64,000 nt of DNA from Paenibacillus montanisoli (GCF_003268025.1 NZ_QLUW01000001.1:806001-870000), one strand, 5' to 3'. Shown: positions 19,125 to 28,441, counted from the first letter of the stretch. Numbers and translations: made by a program. The notes: generated by a model from the letters alone, not told the origin.

Positions 19125-19305
19125 ATGTTACCCTCCCAGGAACAATCGCAAACTTATATCCAAATAGATAGATAAAGACGAATCATTTATTGCTGTCAAT
19201 TATAAACGATCTGATGGCTTGTGTGCGGACGATCTATGCAAATTCTTTAATAATCAAACCTAAAACTTTAATTATTTCAAAAAGGTTGGAAAACAGTGTG
19301 TGTAT
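19125..19305. repeat. LacI upstream region, copy 1 of a duplicated segment
   Basis: This AT-rich gene-free stretch is closely similar to 22900-23078, including the ribosome binding site, the shared GATAGATAAA element and TATAAACGATCTGATG. Homology stops near GGTTGG in both copies. The remaining gap to the GH78 start (to 19456) holds a weak -10-like TATACT at 19383 and no gene. Confidence 0.75.
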
Positions 19306-19456
19306 AGTTAGCTTTATACAACCATTTATTAGCAAATTGCGCCTAAATATTCCCAAGCCTATAAATCTGGCATTTATTTCATTATACTAGAGTAGACAGC
19401 TAAAGACTAGCTTACAGGACGGAATGCATCTAATCAGCGTTTACGAGGAGGCCGAC

Positions 19457-21868
19457 ATGGAAGAGAATCGCAAATGGCAGGCTAAATGGATTTGGCCGCA
19501 TCACCCGGGTCATGGTCCAAGCACACGGGTGAATGAACCGCAAATTGCCTATTTTCGCCGCAGCTTTACGGTATCCGATCCAAAGGACGCCCGTCTGACC
19601 GTAAGGGTTTCCGCTGACAGCCGCTACAGGCTCTGGTTAAACGGGGAGCCGGTTTCGAGCGGTCCGCTGAAAGGCGACATGAACACGCATTACTACGAGG
19701 TCATCGAGGTCACGGACAAGCTGAAGGCCGGCGAAAATATTTGGGCTGCCCAAGTGATCTACTATGCAGGCCGAACGGGTCCGGCATCGGTATGGCGTTC
19801 GGATATGGGCGCTTTTCTGCTGGACGGTCAGCTGATGGACACCGGCGGGCGGCTGCTTGAGGAGCTCAGCACGGACAGCCGTTGGCGGGCTTTGCGTCTC
19901 GGTGCGGAAGCATTCTTGTTCGAGAAAGAAACCTTCACGCTGTTCATAGGCGGCGGAGAACGCGTGAATGGCGGCATGCTGCCGATCGGTTTTGCAAGAA
20001 AGGATTTCGATGAACGGAATTGGACGAATGCGGAGATCGTCAGCCAAGTGCTTGACCCGATGTTTGGGCAATTGACCCGTTGGCAGCTGACCGAGAGAAG
20101 CATTCCGCCGATGAGGGAGACCGTCCGGCCCTTTACAAGAATAATGCAAGGACAGTGCGGGGCGCGGACGTGGGGGACAGGCGAATCTCCGGACAGCTTG
20201 ATCGGCATGGAGCTGGCTCCGGGCGAGAAGCTGACGGTGGAGCTCGATACGTCGCGGATGACGAGCGGTTATCCCAGGGTCTCCTTTTACGGAGGCAAAG
20301 GAGCGCAGGCTGCCATTCTTTATGCCGAGTGCTATGAGTTCCCGCAGACCGGCAGAGGCCATGCACGGAACAAAGGGGTTCGCGACGAAATGGAAGGCAA
20401 GGCGTTGGTTGGCTTTGAAGATTATTATACGCTAGCGGGCGCGGGCGACTCTGGAGCGGCTATCCCTGAGAGCTATGAGCCGATTCACCGCAGAGGGTTC
20501 CGTTTTATCAGGGTGACGGTGCAAGCCGGGGACGAACCGGTCACACTGGCCGGAATCGACTATCGCCAAAGCGGCTATCCTCTGCAGGAACTTGCTGATT
20601 TCGACGGCTCGGACCCGACGTTCCGTCCGCTGTGGGAGATCAGTTTGAACACGCTGAGAGGCTGCATGCATGAAACGTACGAGGATACCCCATATTACGA
20701 GCAGATGCAATATGAGCTGGACAGCCGTCTGCAGGCACTGTTTACCTATACCGTCAGCGGCGATGACAGGCTCGGACGCAAAACGATCCGCGATTTCCAC
20801 AGTTCGCTTCTGCCGAGCGGGATACTGCAAAGCCGCTATCCATCCGTCGACAGACAAGTGATACCTGGGTTCGCTTTATTTTGGCTCATGATGGTTTATG
20901 ACCATTACAAGCATTTTGGAGATGCGTCGCTGGTCAAAGCTTACCGGCCTTCAATGGATGCCGTGCTCGGCTGGTTCGAGAACCGCAGAGAGGATAGCGG
21001 TCTTGTCGGGCAAATGCCGGATAGCTTCTGGTCGTTCGTCGACTGGACGGAAGCCTGGAAGGATAATGCAGGCGCGCCGCACGCCGCTCGTAAAGGTCCG
21101 ATGACGGTATACAATCTGATGTATGCCGATGCGCTCGTGAAGGCGGCCGAGCTGAACGAATGGACCGGACGCAAGGAAACGGGAGCGGAGTACCGGGAAC
21201 GGGCCGCTTCAATTCGGGATGCCGTGCGCCGCAGCTGTTGGTCGGAAACGCGGGGATTGTTCCGTGACGGTCCGAATGCGGAGGCCTACAGCCAGCATGC
21301 GCAGATGTGGGCCGTGCTGACGGGAACGGTGCAGGGAAGCGAAGCGAAGGAGCTGACCGAGCGGATGCTCGGCGATGCGGAGCTCGCGAAGATTTCGACG
21401 GCCATGTCCTACTATCTGTTCCGTACGCTTGCGTTAACGGGACTATATGAGAAGACGTTCAAGCTATGGGATGCATGGCGCGCGCAGGTCGATTTGCATC
21501 TAACCGCTTGGGTAGAGGACCCCGTTTCGGAACGAAGCGACTGCCACGCGTGGGGCGCGCTCCCGCTCTATGAATTCCCGGCGGAGCTGCTTGGCATTAA
21601 GCCGCTTAAACCTGGCTTCGCCGAAATCGGCATCGAGCCGATGCTTGGACCGCTTACCTGGGCGAAGGGGCGCGCTTCGACGCCTCAAGGTTTAGTGTAC
21701 GTCCATTGGCGATGGGAAGACAGCCGGTTTACGATTGAGATCGATGCACCGGCCGGTGTACCCGTTACGGTTACGTTGCCGAATTGCGAGAACCGGGCTT
21801 TGCCAGAGGCGAGAGGGATTAAGCTCTCATGGGAAGCGGCGCTGTCATCGGGTACGAAGAACAGCTGA
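19457..21868 (+). CDS. Alpha-L-rhamnosidase-like glycoside hydrolase (GH78 type)
   Basis: 803 residues, no signal peptide, so probably cytoplasmic. The N-terminal beta-sandwich has YFRRSFTVSDPKDARLTVRV and YRLWLNGEPVSSGP, typical of the carbohydrate-binding domain of bacterial rhamnosidases. The (alpha/alpha)6 catalytic domain has TYEDTPYYEQMQYELDSRLQ around residues 405-420, the acidic cluster equivalent to the GH78 active site. A C-terminal beta-domain follows WGALPLYEF. ATG 19457 is placed by GAGGAGG. Rhamnose release from oligosaccharides or glycosides is the family activity; the natural substrate is unknown. The divergent LacI regulator is its likely controller. Confidence 0.85.
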   Translation: MEENRKWQAKWIWPHHPGHGPSTRVNEPQIAYFRRSFTVSDPKDARLTVRVSADSRYRLWLNGEPVSSGPLKGDMNTHYYEVIEVTDKLKAGENIWAAQVIYYAGRTGPASVWRSDMGAFLLDGQLMDTGGRLLEELSTDSRWRALRLGAEAFLFEKETFTLFIGGGERVNGGMLPIGFARKDFDERNWTNAEIVSQVLDPMFGQLTRWQLTERSIPPMRETVRPFTRIMQGQCGARTWGTGESPDSLIGMELAPGEKLTVELDTSRMTSGYPRVSFYGGKGAQAAILYAECYEFPQTGRGHARNKGVRDEMEGKALVGFEDYYTLAGAGDSGAAIPESYEPIHRRGFRFIRVTVQAGDEPVTLAGIDYRQSGYPLQELADFDGSDPTFRPLWEISLNTLRGCMHETYEDTPYYEQMQYELDSRLQALFTYTVSGDDRLGRKTIRDFHSSLLPSGILQSRYPSVDRQVIPGFALFWLMMVYDHYKHFGDASLVKAYRPSMDAVLGWFENRREDSGLVGQMPDSFWSFVDWTEAWKDNAGAPHAARKGPMTVYNLMYADALVKAAELNEWTGRKETGAEYRERAASIRDAVRRSCWSETRGLFRDGPNAEAYSQHAQMWAVLTGTVQGSEAKELTERMLGDAELAKISTAMSYYLFRTLALTGLYEKTFKLWDAWRAQVDLHLTAWVEDPVSERSDCHAWGALPLYEFPAELLGIKPLKPGFAEIGIEPMLGPLTWAKGRASTPQGLVYVHWRWEDSRFTIEIDAPAGVPVTVTLPNCENRALPEARGIKLSWEAALSSGTKNS

Positions 21869-21870
21869 TC

Positions 21871-22683
21871 AAACAGAAGCCTCCGGAACCGTGTAAACTG
21901 CGGTGCCGGAGGCTTTATTTATGCAGGCTAGGTTAGGTTCGCGGCCGGTGGTGCAGGGAAACGAAGCGTAAACGTCGTTTCCCTGCTGTTCGTTTCGAAC
22001 GTGATGTTCCCGTCGTTCCGTTCCACAATCTGCTTGCAGATGGCTAGCCCAAGACCGGTCCCTTCAGCTTTGCCCGTAACGAACGGATCAAATAGGCTGG
22101 TTTGAATGACAGACGGGATTTCGGGCCCGGTGTTGCTGATGCGCACATAGACATGGCCGCCGTCAGCAAACGCCCGAATGGTAATCAACCGCTGGCGGCC
22201 ACCCGAGTCACGCAGTGCGTCTATCGCATTATTAATCAAGTTGGAGAACACTTGGATTAGGGCGATTTTCTGGATATGGGCTTGCAGGCCGTCCTCCACA
22301 TGTGCCAAGAGCTCGATGTTCTCATTGAGCAGCAGAGGATTGACAAGGAGCAGTGTTTTCTCAATCAAGCAGTTGATCGCTGTCAACTCGGGCGTTTCAT
22401 CGGCGATAGGCTTGCGGGAGAAGCTGAGGAAGCCGGTAATTTGCATTTCGATGTTGCGGAACTCGTTGTCGATAATATCCAGATACTTCTCGATCGATTG
22501 GAGCTCGTTGGGCGAGAGCACTTTGCGGATAAGTACGATAAACCCTTTGATGGATGTTAGGGGGTTGCGGATTTCATGCGCCATGCTGGAGGCCATTTTG
22601 CCGATCAGGTTCAGCTTGTCCGCATGCATATCCTCGATCAGTTTATCCTGCTGCTCGATTCTTCCGCGCGCTTGATCGTAGAA
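21871..22683 (-). repeat. Duplicated kinase 3' block, copy in the chimera
   Basis: About 810 bp, including the terminator hairpin and the kinase catalytic core, match 23079-23896 almost base for base. The match ends at the chimera junction near 22678-22690, where the sequence switches to lacI. Confidence 0.85.
21876..21919. terminator. Terminator shared by the GH78 gene and the chimeric gene
   Basis: Arms AAGCCTCCGG/CCGGAGGCTT around a loop of about 19 bases, with T residues on the + side. A nearly identical hairpin follows the full-length kinase at 23086-23128; it belongs to the duplicated block. Confidence 0.8.
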
Positions 22684-22899
22684 ATACCCGAGATCATTCA
22701 AGAAGAGGCCGATCGTTTCGCTTTTGCGTTTCTTTATATTGCGCGCAGTTTCGCTAGGCCGAAAGCTGAGCTCTTCGGCAGCCTGATGCACCCTCCGCTT
22801 GGTCCCTTCGCTAATCTTCGCTGAGTTGTTTAATGCGCCAGAGTCGGTCGGAACGGCGAGTCCGGCCGGCTTCGCTGCATTTTTGATTGTAGCAGACAC
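21928..22899 (-). CDS. Chimeric protein: degenerate LacI DNA-binding domain fused to histidine kinase core
   Basis: 323 residues in one open frame. Residues 1-71 derive from the LacI regulator (start GTG, ending KKRKSETIGLFLNDLG). From residue 72 (YFYDQARGRIEQQDKLIEDM) the protein is the neighbouring kinase: H-box MASSMAHEIRNPLTSIKGF, N-box FSNLINNAIDAL, and G-boxes with GKAEGTGLGLAICKQIV. The kinase sensor domain is missing. The helix-turn-helix has damaging changes: AKLAGVAVSTVSYAL has become AKPAGLAVPTDSGAL, with prolines inside helices and key recognition residues lost, so DNA binding is doubtful. The kinase motifs are all intact. It is either a young expressed fusion or a pseudogene in early decay. 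Transcription would come from the copied lacI upstream region. Confidence 0.85.
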   Translation of the reverse strand: MSATIKNAAKPAGLAVPTDSGALNNSAKISEGTKRRVHQAAEELSFRPSETARNIKKRKSETIGLFLNDLGYFYDQARGRIEQQDKLIEDMHADKLNLIGKMASSMAHEIRNPLTSIKGFIVLIRKVLSPNELQSIEKYLDIIDNEFRNIEMQITGFLSFSRKPIADETPELTAINCLIEKTLLLVNPLLLNENIELLAHVEDGLQAHIQKIALIQVFSNLINNAIDALRDSGGRQRLITIRAFADGGHVYVRISNTGPEIPSVIQTSLFDPFVTGKAEGTGLGLAICKQIVERNDGNITFETNSRETTFTLRFPAPPAANLT

Positions 22900-23078
22900 A
22901 TGCTACCCTCCCAGGAACATTCGCTAATTTATATCAAATAGATAGATAAAAAGACGAACTTTTATTTTGGTTGTCACTTATTATAAACGATCTGATGAGT
23001 TGTGTGCGGATGATCGATACAAGTTCTTGAATAATTAAACCATAAAACTTAAATTTTTCCGGAAATGGTTGGGGGGAT
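22684..23078 (-). repeat. Duplicated lacI 5' end and upstream region, copy 2
   Basis: Matches about 18898-19305: the first 70 codons of lacI, the ribosome binding site and about 180 bp upstream. Homology ends exactly where the copy of the kinase terminator begins, so the two duplicated blocks abut. Confidence 0.8.
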
Positions 23079-23085
23079 AAAACAG

Positions 23086-23128
23086 AAGCCTCCGGAACCG
23101 TGTAAGCTGCGGTGCCGGAGGCTTTAAG
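23086..23128 (-). terminator. Terminator of the full-length kinase gene
   Basis: AAGCCTCCGG/CCGGAGGCTT arms directly after the kinase stop, duplicate of the hairpin at 21876-21919. The run on the minus side is T-rich but interrupted. Confidence 0.7.
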
Positions 23129-23131
23129 TGT

Positions 23132-24274
23132 TTATGTAGGCTGAGCTAGGTTCGCGGCCGGTGGTGCAGGGAATCGAAGCGTAAACGTCGTTTCCCTGTT
23201 GTTCGTTTCGAACGTGATGTCCCCGTCGTTCCGTTCCACAATCTGCTTGCAGATGGCAAGCCCTAGGCCGGTGCCTTCAGCTTTGCCCGTAACGAACGGA
23301 TCAAATAGGCTGGCTTGAATGACAGCCGGGATTTCGGGGCCGGTGTTGCTAATGCGCACATAGATATGGTCGCCGTCAGCAATCGCCCGAATGGTAATCA
23401 ACCGCTGGCGGCCATCCGATTCGCGCAGCGCGTCGATCGCATTATTCATCAAGTTGGAGAACACTTGGATAAGGGCGATTTTCTGGATATGGGCTTGCAG
23501 ATCTTCCTCCACATGCGCGGAGAACTCGATGTTCTCATTGAGCAGCAGCGGATTGACGAGGAGCATTGTCTTCTCGATCAAAGCGTTGATCGGCGTCAAC
23601 TCGGGCGTTTCATCGGCGATAGGCTTACGCGAGAAGCTGAGAAAGCCGGTAATTTGCATTTCGATGTTGCGGAACTCGTTGTCGATAATATCCAAATACT
23701 TCTCGATCGTTTGGAGCGCGACGGGCGGAAGCATTTTGCGGATGAGTACGAAAAACCCTTTGATGGACGTTAAGGGGTTGCGGATTTCATGCGCCATGCT
23801 GGAGGCCATTTTGCCGATCAGGTTCAGCTTGTCCGCATGCATATCTTCGATCAGTTTATCCTGCTGCTCGATTTTTCCGCGCGCATGGTCGAAGAAATAG
23901 GAATATACAACCGTTTGGAACTGATCGATTCTGTAGACGACATCCGCGATCACGGACACCAATTCAGCGCGTTCCGCCTGAAAATCAGCGACGCTCTCAA
24001 AGAAAGCTTCCCTGAAGTATAACGAGCTTTGTAAAATATGTTCAATCGGCACTCGCTTTGCAAACAGGTGATCACACCACTTTTTATAGTCGTTAAACAC
24101 CTCATGCTGCTCGATAGGTATATGTATGTCCGCGATTAGAATCACATAACGGGCGCACTGCTGACGAAGTTTCTCGGGATTGTAATATCCCGGAAAGGCA
24201 TTCTCCATCCTTCTGATCCAGCTGTCGATTATGCAGCACGTGTGCGTTTCGAAGAATCGGATGATATCGCTCAT
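23132..24274 (-). CDS. Soluble orphan sensor histidine kinase (sporulation-kinase type)
   Basis: 380 residues with no membrane segment. An N-terminal helical sensor region of about 140 residues (SDIIRFFETHTCCIIDSWIR to YSYFFDHARGKIEQQ) precedes the HisKA domain with MAHEIRNPLTSIKGFFVLIR and an ATPase domain with FSNLMNNAIDAL, DPFVTGKAEGTGLGLAI and ITFETNNRETTF. The all-helical N-terminus resembles the HisK_N sensor domain of Bacillus sporulation kinases, and the core is of the KinB/KinC type; both are recognition, not proof. No response regulator is adjacent, as usual for kinases feeding the Spo0 phosphorelay. GGAG lies eight bases before the ATG. Confidence 0.85.
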   Translation of the reverse strand: MSDIIRFFETHTCCIIDSWIRRMENAFPGYYNPEKLRQQCARYVILIADIHIPIEQHEVFNDYKKWCDHLFAKRVPIEHILQSSLYFREAFFESVADFQAERAELVSVIADVVYRIDQFQTVVYSYFFDHARGKIEQQDKLIEDMHADKLNLIGKMASSMAHEIRNPLTSIKGFFVLIRKMLPPVALQTIEKYLDIIDNEFRNIEMQITGFLSFSRKPIADETPELTPINALIEKTMLLVNPLLLNENIEFSAHVEEDLQAHIQKIALIQVFSNLMNNAIDALRESDGRQRLITIRAIADGDHIYVRISNTGPEIPAVIQASLFDPFVTGKAEGTGLGLAICKQIVERNDGDITFETNNRETTFTLRFPAPPAANLAQPT

Positions 24275-24404
24275 GAATTCGCTCCAATGGTTTCTAATTC
24301 AACATGATATTAAGGCTATGTTTATTATTATTATTTAATCATGAATGCGCCGATTGCATCAATAGAATTAAATTCCATCTATTAGGGGTATTGTTTTACT
24401 CCCA

Positions 24405-25277
24405 TTAGCTCAAGCCCTGTCTGGACCTGCGATAATCGCCAGGCGTCTGGCCGGCCGTCTCCCGGAACATGCGGATAAAATAATTATAGTCTTCGATGCC
24501 GATCGACTCCGCCACAACCGGAACGGGCAGCTCGCTCGCGGCCAGCAGCCTCTTGGCTTCCTCTACCTTCAAATGGCGGATATATTGAACCGGCGTTTTG
24601 CCGGTATGCTTCTTCAGGCAGCGGGACAGATACTCCGGGTTGAAATGAAACTCCTCCTCCAGAGACTCGGAGCGGAACGGCTCCTTCACGAATCGGGCCA
24701 AAAACGCCTCGAGCTTCCGGCTTAGCATTAGCGAGCGCGAGGCTTTCGTCGATTGTACGGTCAGCTGCTGCAGCTGTTCCAGCAAGCGGACGAGCAGTCC
24801 GTGCAGCCTGGTGGCGTTTTCCAAATTCAGCTTGCGCTGGATGTCCAGCATGTCGCGCAGAATCGGCAGCAGCGGCTTGGGGTCGACATTCGCCCACTTC
24901 GGCAGGAACATGAGCTGCCGGCGCGGCAGGAAGTCGGCGTCGGTGCCCGGCTCCAGAATCGAGGTCCACGGGATTTGCTGGCCTGCAATCGGGGCAGCCT
25001 GCAGCGGATGATAGAAGTGGACCCAGTAGATTTCCGAATCCTCCGTGCAGGGCCGATGGCCTACATGGGTGCGGCCGGGCTCCAGCAGCAGCAGATCTCC
25101 GGCTCCGATCGTATACGGCACCTGATCCTCCGTAATATAAATGGTTCCCTTCACGACGAGCAGCAGATCGTACATCGGGAAACTCCGCTCGAAATGCTGA
25201 TTGCCCGGCCGCCAGACGGAATGGCCGACGGTGACGAATTGAGGCAAGGGCGGGATCGGAAGCTGCAAGCAGTCCAT
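24405..25277 (-). CDS. AraC family transcriptional regulator
   Basis: 290 residues. An N-terminal cupin-like sensor domain (YTIGAGDLLLLEPGRTHVGH) is followed by a C-terminal AraC DNA-binding domain with two helix-turn-helices: ESLEEEFHFNPEYLSRCLKK with HTGKTPVQYIRHLKV, and VAESIGIEDYNYFIRMFRET with AGQTPGDYRR. It is divergent from the GHL6-type glycosidase gene, about 120 bases apart, and probably activates it in response to a sugar. The AGGAGT ribosome binding site is about 14 bases from the ATG. The 130-base gap to the kinase start holds nothing I can identify. Confidence 0.92.
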   Translation of the reverse strand: MDCLQLPIPPLPQFVTVGHSVWRPGNQHFERSFPMYDLLLVVKGTIYITEDQVPYTIGAGDLLLLEPGRTHVGHRPCTEDSEIYWVHFYHPLQAAPIAGQQIPWTSILEPGTDADFLPRRQLMFLPKWANVDPKPLLPILRDMLDIQRKLNLENATRLHGLLVRLLEQLQQLTVQSTKASRSLMLSRKLEAFLARFVKEPFRSESLEEEFHFNPEYLSRCLKKHTGKTPVQYIRHLKVEEAKRLLAASELPVPVVAESIGIEDYNYFIRMFRETAGQTPGDYRRSRQGLS

Positions 25278-25400
25278 AAAGGCAGGTTCACTCCTGATTA
25301 GATCGATTTTGTGCTATAACAAGTCTATTCGATCTCTATCCGCATGCGCAATTCCTATGTAATAGTGTAGGAGATGAATGTTGAAAATAGGAGGAAACGT

Positions 25401-27386
25401 ATGCGGTTCAGACAGGTCCATCTAGATTTTCATACGTCGGAAGCAATTCCCGGCATCGGCAGCCGGTTCTCCAAGGAACAATTTCAAGCGATGCTCCGCA
25501 AGGGGCATGTCGATTCCGTTACGGTCTTCTCGAAATGCCATCACGGCTGGGCCTACCATCCTTCGGAGGCAAACGAGCAGCATCCTGGCCTCGATTTTGA
25601 CCTGCTTGGCGCGATGATTGATGCTGCGCATGAAATCGGCGTAAAGACGCCGGTCTATATTTCGGCCGGCCTTGACGAGAAGCTGGCTAGGCGCCATCCG
25701 GAATGGCTGTATCGGGATAAGGAGGAGCGTACAAGCTGGGCGAAAAACTTCATGCAGCCCGGCTATCATGAGTTTTGCATGAATACTCCGTATCTAGGCG
25801 TGCTGCTGAAGCAAATCGAGGAGGTCGTGCGCAATTACGATGCGGACGGCATCTTTCTCGATATCGTAGGCGTCCGTCAATGCTACTGCCAATACTGCGT
25901 AGCCGCGCTTCGCAGCGAAGGAAAGGATCCGCGGAGCGAAAAGGATGTGCTGGCGCTTGGCGAGCGGACCTACGCCCATTACGGCAGGGCGGTGAAAGAG
26001 CTGATCCACGGCATTAAACCGGACATGCCGATCTTCCACAACGGCGGCCATATCCGCCGCGGCCGGCGAGACTTGGCGCAGATGAACACGCATCTGGAGC
26101 TGGAATCGCTGCCTACGGGCGGGTGGGGATATGACCATTTTCCGCTGTCGGCCCGTTATTCCCAGACGCTTGGATTGCCGTTTCTCGGCATGACCGGCAA
26201 ATTCCATACTTCATGGGGAGAGTTCGGCGGTTACAAACATCCGAATGCGCTGCGGTACGAGACTGCGCTCAGCATCGCAAACGGCGCGCGCTGCTCCATC
26301 GGCGACCAGCTTCATCCGGACGGCTTGATGGACGAAGCCACCTATGAGCTGATCGGGCAAGCTTACCGCGAAGTGGAAGAGAAGGAGCCTTGGTGCGCGG
26401 GTGCGGTTGGCGTTTCCGATGTGGCGCTTCTGTCGCTCGAGGCGGCAGGCGTGCATAATACGACAGGCCAGGCCGATTTCACGGGCCATTCCGATGCCGG
26501 GGCCGTTCGGATATTGCTGGAAGGCAAGATCCTGTTTGACGTGATCGATTTAGAAGCCGATTTCTCCCGTTATAAAGTGATTATATTGCCGGACGAGGTG
26601 CTGCTTGGGGACGCGCTGGCCGCTAGCTTGAAAAGCTATATCGCAGGCGGCGGCAAGGTGCTGGCTTCCGGACGGTCCGGCTTGATGAAGGACGGAAGCG
26701 GCTTTGGCCTTGATTTCGGCGTGGAATGGCTGGGCGAAAACCCTTACCAGCCGGATTATTTCCGGCCGGGTTTCGAGCTGAACAGCCTTGGCGGCGCCGC
26801 ATTCATCTGTTACGGCAAGGGCCAGCGGATCGGCCTGCAAGGCGGGACAGCGCTGGGAAGACGGGAAGATCCTTATTTTAACCGGGATGTCTTCACGTTC
26901 TGTTCTCATCAGCATACGCCAAGCTCGCGCCAAGACGGCGGACCTGGCATGGCGGAAGGACCGGACGGCATCTATATCGCATGGAACGTGTTCGAGGATT
27001 ACGGCACGAAGGGCAGCTTGATGTTGAAGGAGACGGTGCTCCACGCCTTGAACCGGCTGCTCGGCAGCGGCAAAACGCTTGAAACCTCGCTTCCGGCACA
27101 AGGCATTGTGACGCTGCAGAAGCAGCCGGCGGAAGGCCGTTATATCAACCATCTGCTATACGCTTCGCCGGTGAAGCGCGGTAACGGCATTGAAGTCATC
27201 GAGGATATATTGCCGGTGTACGATACGAAGGTGACGCTTCAATTGAAGGAAGAAGCGACGGCGGTTTATCTGGCTCCGCAGCGGACGGAAATCCCGTTTG
27301 CCCAGCAGGACGGCAAGCTAACCTATTCGCTCGAACGGCTCGATGGCCACCAGATGGTGATTATCGAAGTTGCGACCATGAATTAA
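25401..27386 (+). CDS. GHL6-type glycosyl hydrolase with beta-galactosidase trimerisation-like domain
   Basis: 661 residues, no signal peptide. The N-terminal TIM-barrel begins MRFRQVHLDFHTSEAIPGIG, with CHHGWAYHP, and DADGIFLDIVGVRQCYCQYC at the probable active site. This pattern is that of 'hypothetical glycosyl hydrolase 6' proteins. From about residue 340 a Rossmann-like middle domain resembles the trimerisation domain of GH42 enzymes (VIILPDEVLLGDALAASLKS then AGGGKVLASGRSG). Such proteins are often annotated as alpha-fucosidase- or beta-galactosidase-like, but the substrate is unproven. AGGAGG precedes ATG 25401. It is divergent from its probable AraC regulator and ends at a strong terminator. 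Confidence 0.75.
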   Translation: MRFRQVHLDFHTSEAIPGIGSRFSKEQFQAMLRKGHVDSVTVFSKCHHGWAYHPSEANEQHPGLDFDLLGAMIDAAHEIGVKTPVYISAGLDEKLARRHPEWLYRDKEERTSWAKNFMQPGYHEFCMNTPYLGVLLKQIEEVVRNYDADGIFLDIVGVRQCYCQYCVAALRSEGKDPRSEKDVLALGERTYAHYGRAVKELIHGIKPDMPIFHNGGHIRRGRRDLAQMNTHLELESLPTGGWGYDHFPLSARYSQTLGLPFLGMTGKFHTSWGEFGGYKHPNALRYETALSIANGARCSIGDQLHPDGLMDEATYELIGQAYREVEEKEPWCAGAVGVSDVALLSLEAAGVHNTTGQADFTGHSDAGAVRILLEGKILFDVIDLEADFSRYKVIILPDEVLLGDALAASLKSYIAGGGKVLASGRSGLMKDGSGFGLDFGVEWLGENPYQPDYFRPGFELNSLGGAAFICYGKGQRIGLQGGTALGRREDPYFNRDVFTFCSHQHTPSSRQDGGPGMAEGPDGIYIAWNVFEDYGTKGSLMLKETVLHALNRLLGSGKTLETSLPAQGIVTLQKQPAEGRYINHLLYASPVKRGNGIEVIEDILPVYDTKVTLQLKEEATAVYLAPQRTEIPFAQQDGKLTYSLERLDGHQMVIIEVATMN

Positions 27387-27405
27387 GCATGGCTGCGACG
27401 GATGA

Positions 27406-27450
27406 CAGCAGCGGGAACAGGCCGGCGGGCCTGTCCCTGCTGCTTTTTTT
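27406..27450 (+). terminator. Rho-independent terminator
   Basis: Arms AGCAGCGGGAACAGGCC and GGCCTGTCCCTGCTGCT close a tiny loop and are followed by seven or more T residues. Confidence 0.92.
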
Positions 27451-27537
27451 CATTTTCTGCGGGACGAGGGAAGGAATTCGCTTTGCGTGAAAGAAATAGA
27501 TGCTTCAGGTAAAAAATGCAGAAGGGAATGAATCCGC

Positions 27538-28371
27538 ATGAGGCTCGGAGGTCCGATCATCGCTAGTGAAACGCCGGATCCGCAGAGATGGGTCGCGGCG
27601 CACGCTGAGCGCGGCTATACGGCCGCTTATTTTCCGGATATTGAGGCTTCGTCGCATATCGAAGACTATGTTCGCGCTGCCGCCGGCGCTGACCTTCTCA
27701 TAGCCGAGGTCGGCGCGTGGAGCAATCCGCTTAGCCGGGATTCAGAGGTTAGGGAGCAGGCGATTCGCTACTGCAAGAAGAAGCTGGAAACGGCGGAGCT
27801 TGCCGGGGCGCTGTGCTGCGTGAATATCGCCGGCTCGCGGGGCGAGCAGTGGGACGGTCACGATCCGGCTAATTTGACGAAAGATACCTTTGAGATGATC
27901 GTCGAAACCGTGCGCGACATTATCGATCATGTGAAGCCGGAACGCACCCGCTATACGCTGGAAATGATGCCTTGGATGTATCCGGACACCGTCGATAGCT
28001 ATCTCCAGCTCATTCGCGCGATTGACCGCAAGGCTTTCGCTGTCCATCTAGATCCGGTCAATATTGTGACGAGTCCGCAGCTCTTCTACAGGAACGGAGC
28101 GCTCATCGAGGAATGCTTCGCTAAGCTCGGCCCTTATATTCGAAGCTGTCATGCCAAAGATATCGTGCTTGGCTCATCCATGGTTGTTCACTTGGATGAA
28201 ACGCGTCCGGGACTTGGCAAGCTGGATTATGCGCAGTATTTGCGCCAGCTGGCGAAGCTGGACCGCGATGTGCCGCTCATGCTGGAGCATCTGGACAGCG
28301 AGGAGGAGTACCGGCAGGCCGCTAGCTATATCCGTTCCATCGCAGATGAGATTGGGGTGCGCTTCGGATGA
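27538..28371 (+). CDS. Sugar phosphate isomerase/epimerase-like TIM barrel
   Basis: 277 residues of the xylose-isomerase-like TIM-barrel superfamily (AP endonuclease 2 fold). Metal-binding positions are suggested by TRYTLEMMPWMYP (Glu), AVHLDPVNIV (His/Asp), YIRSCHAKDI (His) and VPLMLEHLDSEEEY (Glu). Members act as isomerases, epimerases, dehydratases or lyases on sugars and inositols, so the reaction cannot be named. It stands after a terminator and before a minus-strand cluster, so it is probably monocistronic or linked to the upstream hydrolase by function only. Confidence 0.8.
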   Translation: MRLGGPIIASETPDPQRWVAAHAERGYTAAYFPDIEASSHIEDYVRAAAGADLLIAEVGAWSNPLSRDSEVREQAIRYCKKKLETAELAGALCCVNIAGSRGEQWDGHDPANLTKDTFEMIVETVRDIIDHVKPERTRYTLEMMPWMYPDTVDSYLQLIRAIDRKAFAVHLDPVNIVTSPQLFYRNGALIEECFAKLGPYIRSCHAKDIVLGSSMVVHLDETRPGLGKLDYAQYLRQLAKLDRDVPLMLEHLDSEEEYRQAASYIRSIADEIGVRFG

Positions 28372-28441
28372 GCTATAGGCACCGGAATTTGAGGCTTGTC
28401 CTATACTAGAGAGCTTGCCTGCGCTGATGTCCGTTACGATG

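Noticed and set aside
19190-19390. 66-codon frame between lacI and the GH78 gene
   Set aside because: AT-rich intergenic DNA, no ribosome binding site, no similarity.
21928-24274. Transposon-mediated origin of the lacI-kinase duplication
   Set aside because: No transposase, terminal inverted repeats or target-site duplications at the block edges.
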